Assembly: GCA_032871835.1 (NCBI GenBank)
Contig: CM065296.1
Coordinates: forward strand, 111,982,146 to 112,046,145
Source of the DNA: Dipteronia dyeriana
Taxonomy: Eukaryota > Streptophyta > Magnoliopsida > Sapindales > Sapindaceae
Direction of reading: 5' to 3'
Length of the DNA: 64,000 nt
In this document: positions 60,261 through 64,000 of the stretch, one piece after another
Position numbering within the stretch: position 1 is the stretch's first letter
Layout of the letters: every line of letters begins with the position of its first letter
Notes under the pieces: model-generated
What the model saw: only the letters and a program-made list of their open reading frames with translations
What the model was told of the DNA's origin: nothing
Database searches by the model: none
Made by a program: the position numbers and the translations under genes

Positions 60261-60366
60261 TGGGCTCTTCTTTCTGGACCGCGGTCTACACCATCGAAGC
60301 TCATTGGATTTCAATGTGGTTGATGCCGCGGTTCAGGCTCCTTGCCTGGCTTGCGGATGGACCACA
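60261..60366. mobile_element. GC-rich fragment resembling the copia LTR
   Basis: GGACCGCGGTCTACACC and GATGCCGCGGTTCAGG, then CGGATGGACCACAG, echo the ACCGCGG-rich block of the LTRs at 6295-6475 and 10255-10445. Similarity is in motifs rather than continuous, so identity of family is uncertain. Confidence 0.35.
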
Positions 60367-61378
60367 GAACAACATCTTTTTTTGCTCATTTTCTCCAAAA
60401 TAATATCCAACACCTCTTCTATGGTATGTGACTTACCATGTTCAACAAACACATAAAATATCTAATTTCACCCCAAAACAAAGTACAAATAATAGGAAAT
60501 GGGTACCTAAAACATGTATAGAAATAGACTAATCACCCACACCACGACGACGGAAGATGGCGAGAGCCAGACAATAATCTTAAATAGAATTGAGTGGATG
60601 AATATTCTATAGAATTGCTTGAATTTTTCTCACATATTTTTCTACTGATGAATCTTAAATTTTCATTTGTCATTTCTAGTCATTTTGTACAGTCACAACA
60701 CTTTGTTATTTACAGTTTACCAAACATATTGAAATTGTTTTTGGTTCTCACAGCACTTTCAAAAATTAGTTTACCAAACACTCAGATGATTCTTTCCACA
60801 ATAAATCCAAAAGCAATTCTCTCCTCAACAAAACCCAAAACATCTCCCCCCCCTCCAAAAAAAAAACAATAGCAAACTAAGCCCTAATGAATTGTAAACT
60901 TTTCTCTATGGATTTTACAAGTGCTATATAATAAAGTCATCGTATGATCCCATTATTTATATGAGCAATAGTGTTTTCATAAATTAGTTTTCAAACAATA
61001 TAATTATCAAGACAATATGAGGTTGTGTTAAAGTTAACTGATTCTTAAACCGTTTAGTTTGTGAGTTTGAGCTGTTTTTTTCAACCTGAATCGGTTGAAA
61101 ATTGTAAATGCTCCAAAAATATATAATTAACAATATACTTAAAAAATTTACATGCTACAATAAAAGGAAAATTAAGAACTAGTTAATTACATTTGGTCTG
61201 AACTTATTCCTAACCGATTGTACGTTTGAGTTATGTGCCCAAATCCTTAATTGATTGTAATAGCTCTAAATTTATATTTTAAAAAATAAAATAAAAAAAC
61301 AATTATACGTGCTACAAAACAAGCATAGTTTAAAATATCTATAGTTTCCACTATATTTCTGTAATCTAAGGGTATCGG
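60367..61378. other. intergenic, no gene recognised
   Basis: AT-rich. A C-rich/A-rich junction at 60845-60870 is low complexity. No gene is seen. Confidence 0.45.
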
Positions 61379-61822
61379 TATAGATATGAGGTATAATATA
61401 TTTTTTTGTAAAATATCCATAAAATATTCATATCAATAAACATGTGGTGTATGTTTACATAATATTGTGGTTATATCCGTGAAATATCCACAATGTTTTT
61501 GTTAATCTAAAGTGAAAAATTGATGATATTCCCTAATGTTTTTTTATCTACATGTTTGTTTTTGTTTTTTTAATATGATATAATATGTTTCTAAGACATG
61601 AAAATTGAATACGAAATAAACATAACATGTAATTTTTAAGCTATTAGTAAATGCTAGTCATGGTGGCTATTGGCAAATGGCAACTAATGATGAAAATATC
61701 CATATTGACGTATATATGATCAAGTTTTTGTATTATCATTTCGAAAGTTCCTTCTCACATAGCTCTACGTGTTGAATGTTCGTGATTATATAGAAATTAT
61801 TCAAATTCTACAATATGGTATC
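61379..61822. repeat. dispersed ~440-bp repeat, copy 2
   Basis: Direct-orientation copy of 51716-52158, diverged by many substitutions and small indels (e.g. GATGATATTCCCTAATG against GATGATATTCCATAATA). Probably a transposon family; no termini identified. Confidence 0.88.
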
Positions 61823-62429
61823 AATATTAAATGAATCAAGATGGTAATCATACTAATGTTTGAACCACATATGTCTTCATTTTGGTATTCAAATTTATAT
61901 GTTATGTATAATGATAAATATTAGAGAATGAAATTTTAATAGAAGATTTTCAATTTTATATTGCTAATGTGCATTATATTCATATTTATACCATATAGTT
62001 GTTATATAAATAAATCTTTGAGGAAAATGTGATTTTTAGAGGATAGAATGTCGATTATTTTGACTTATTTTCAAGTTTCATCAAACAAATTAATGTTTTT
62101 AGCTAAATTTCTGTACTTCCCATAAATTTTATATTAATATTCGTCAATATCTATATATCAATCCATATTTCCGTCACACCATAGTGCCAATAATATTTCC
62201 ATTGACATAAATATTATTATCCTTGCAAACAAGGCATAATTTTCCATCTAATGGTCCGCTGTGTCAAACTGCAGGGTTATGAATAGTAATTTACCCTTTA
62301 CAAATTACAATCACCGACCGTAAAAGAAACTCTAACAGTCTAACCTAATTACCTAAACCAAGAAATTTACCCTATCCTTACAGCTTCACAGGTATAGGCC
62401 GCAAAAAGAGAGGGAAAAAAAAAAGAGTA
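61823..62429. other. intergenic and promoter of the Mpv17-family gene
   Basis: AT-rich to about 62240, then a more mixed segment up to the ATG at 62430, likely holding promoter and 5' UTR. A purine run (AAAAAGAGAGGGAAAAAAAA) lies just before the start. Confidence 0.5.
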
Positions 62430-63899
62430 ATGAACCGCAAATGCAAATCCATTCAAGCCTTGATCACCAACCGATTCCTCCTTCGATTCTCAGAGAAGCA
62501 ATTTCCCGTCGATGTCAGTCATGTTACCGAACAATGGAAATATTATTCTCGGTCTCCGTTCCCGCTCCGCAAAATTAGAAATCCCAAAATCTCTTCCTCT
62601 CTCAATTTATCATCTCTTTCTCACTCGTACTCGTCTAATTCAATTTCAACGAAGATTGGAGTCTTGGGATGGTATTTGGCCAAGCTCCAATCGCATCCAC
62701 TTATCACGAAAGGCGTCACGTCCTCGCTTATTTACGTCGCCGCGGACTTGACATCTCAGGTGATTTTTTTTTTTTTTTTGTCAACATTTTTTTTTCGTTT
62801 TGTGATGACTAATTATCGTTGCTTTATATATATAAAATTATTTATTTAATCAATGAAAAAAAAATAGTGCTGATGCCGAGGAGCTCTGATTTTGAATTTG
62901 ATATGAATATGGTAGATTATTTTATTATATTTTTGCCAGATTTTACTTAAAAATTTATAATTTTGTTCTTGCTCATTTGTTAATATTTATCTTAGATGTC
63001 CTCAATTAGACATATTCATTTACGTTTCATTATTAACATTTATCTTAGATGATTGCATCAGAATATTCCGGTTCTATTGATTCGAAAAGGACGTTACGCA
63101 TGGCAGCATATGGGATGCTAATTTTAGGGCCAACACAACATTTTTGGTTCAATTCTATGTCGAAAGTTTTACCACAGCGGGATATGTTAACATCCTTGAA
63201 GAAGCTTTTCATGGGACAGGCGATATTTGGACCCTGTATAACTTCCGTTTTCTTCTCATATAATGCAGCATTACAAGGTAAACACTGTATATTCAGCATT
63301 TGGAAGGAACCTTGCATTGGTGCTGTCTTTTATGCCTTGTGTAGACTTCAGGATACCTCACAATTCCTGAAATTAACCTACCTGGCTCAATAATTGGTCA
63401 ATTTCTTGTCTTTATAAGTGAATTTAGATGGTTTGTTATCATCATTGTGTTCATTGAGTCTTTTACTTGCAAAACTTGCATTTGGGTTTAAATGGTTGTT
63501 ACTTGGACATCATAAATTTTCTAGGTCCCCGTTTGTGGGTAATATTGGTGGTTTCTTGGCTGTTATTGACTACCTGCATGCTCTATGGGTGCTGTTAGGC
63601 TGTTGTGTCATTTTGTTGTTAAATTCGTATACAAATCGGCTAGCTTGAGCCTGTGCCTTTGGCACCAACATCAGTGCATACAGCATTTTATTTTTGTTAT
63701 ATGGAAAACTGCAAAGTGCTTCTCTTGAATGTCCCCCACGAAAATCCTGAGCTTCTACCCTGTGTCAATTCCAGGTGAAAATGGTGCTCAGATTGTAGCC
63801 AGATTGAAACGTGACCTTCTTCCGACATTGGTTAATGGTCTTTTATACTGGCCAATCTGGGATTTTGTTACTTACAAATATATTCCCGTTCATCTACAG
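62430..63899 (+). CDS. Mpv17/PMP22-family membrane protein, 3' end outside window
   Basis: Exons 62430-62759, 63049-63277 and 63775-63899 join in phases 0 and 1 with GT-AG introns and give 228 residues; at least one more exon must follow, as the last donor (CAG|GTATGT) is at 63900. Residues 1-75 are Arg/Ser-rich with little acid, suggesting an organelle-targeting extension. The family domain starts near GWYLAKLQSHPLITKGVTSS and AADLTSQ (80-110). It continues with AAYGMLILGPTQHFWFNSMS, then LFMGQAIFGPCITSVFF, and NGLLYWPIWDFVTYKYIPVH. These are the usual four-helix membrane protein landmarks. Family members sit in the inner mitochondrial, peroxisomal or plastid membrane and may form channels; the exact location here is inferred from the N-terminus only. 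The first ATG of the exon was taken as start. Confidence 0.9.
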
Positions 63900-64000
63900 G
63901 TATGTAGAGGATCCCGTTTTCAAGGGTCTCAACTAATTGTGTATTGATTTTCATGACAGGATTGGGTTTAGTTTTACAACTTGATCCATAAACTTTTGCT

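Overview
The window reads as nuclear DNA of a flowering plant, probably a eudicot. It is AT-rich and gene-poor. Its genes have short exons and GT-AG introns, and it holds plant-type Ty1/copia and Ty3/gypsy retrotransposons, hAT, PIF/Harbinger and CACTA ends, and one nuclear tRNA gene. Host genes are few. Four protein genes could be assembled from exons: a 124-residue secreted proline-rich peptide precursor (minus strand, 11194-12829), cytosolic ribosomal protein S29 (minus, 14927-16334), an 86-residue plant protein of unknown function (minus, 34164-35037), and the first three exons of an Mpv17/PMP22-family membrane protein (plus, from 62430, running off the window). There is one tRNA-Ala(CGC) gene at 13424-13496. 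An 85-codon ORF of unknown origin occurs twice inside a tandem duplication.

Layout. 1-6233 is intergenic, with a 335-bp hAT-type MITE, a 30-bp minisatellite and two short tandem duplications. 6234-10821 is a nearly full-length copia element with intact-looking LTRs but a broken polyprotein that has lost the reverse transcriptase catalytic core. 10822-16600 is the gene island: peptide gene, tRNA-Ala and RPS29. 16600-19457 is low-complexity DNA with three copies of a ~175-bp repeat. 19458-33100 is a nested retroelement cluster. It starts with a 2.7-kb non-autonomous LTR element whose interior is mostly a minisatellite. Next comes an inverted partial copy of its LTR, forming a large palindrome. 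Then follows a minus-strand gypsy element of the Tat type, with gag, protease, RT, two RNase H domains, integrase and an extra antisense coding region; a ~2.4-kb solo LTR splits its gag from its pol. 33100-35900 holds the 86-residue gene and an upstream region dense in CACGTG motifs. 36000-43589 is AT-rich with a GGTTCC-rich inverted-repeat element, a 1-kb Harbinger MITE with a TTA target duplication, and a CACTA terminus.

43590-51797 is a very recent direct tandem duplication of about 4.1 kb. Each unit carries the 85-codon ORF, a foldback element and a truncated copia pol. 51798-57120 holds a degraded gypsy element and a 103-bp tandem array interrupted by a 700-bp hAT-type element with a perfect 8-bp target duplication. 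57120-62429 is repeat-rich intergenic DNA with a tandemly duplicated foldback. The Mpv17-family gene closes the window.

The host genes are unrelated housekeeping or signalling genes and form no operon-like unit. I found no clear novel multigene system. The observations most worth checking are the 4.1-kb tandem duplication, the peptide gene, the non-autonomous element with its palindromic LTR pair, and the tandem foldbacks near 60 kb. Exon junctions were read by eye from splice sites and reading phase. No database search was run.
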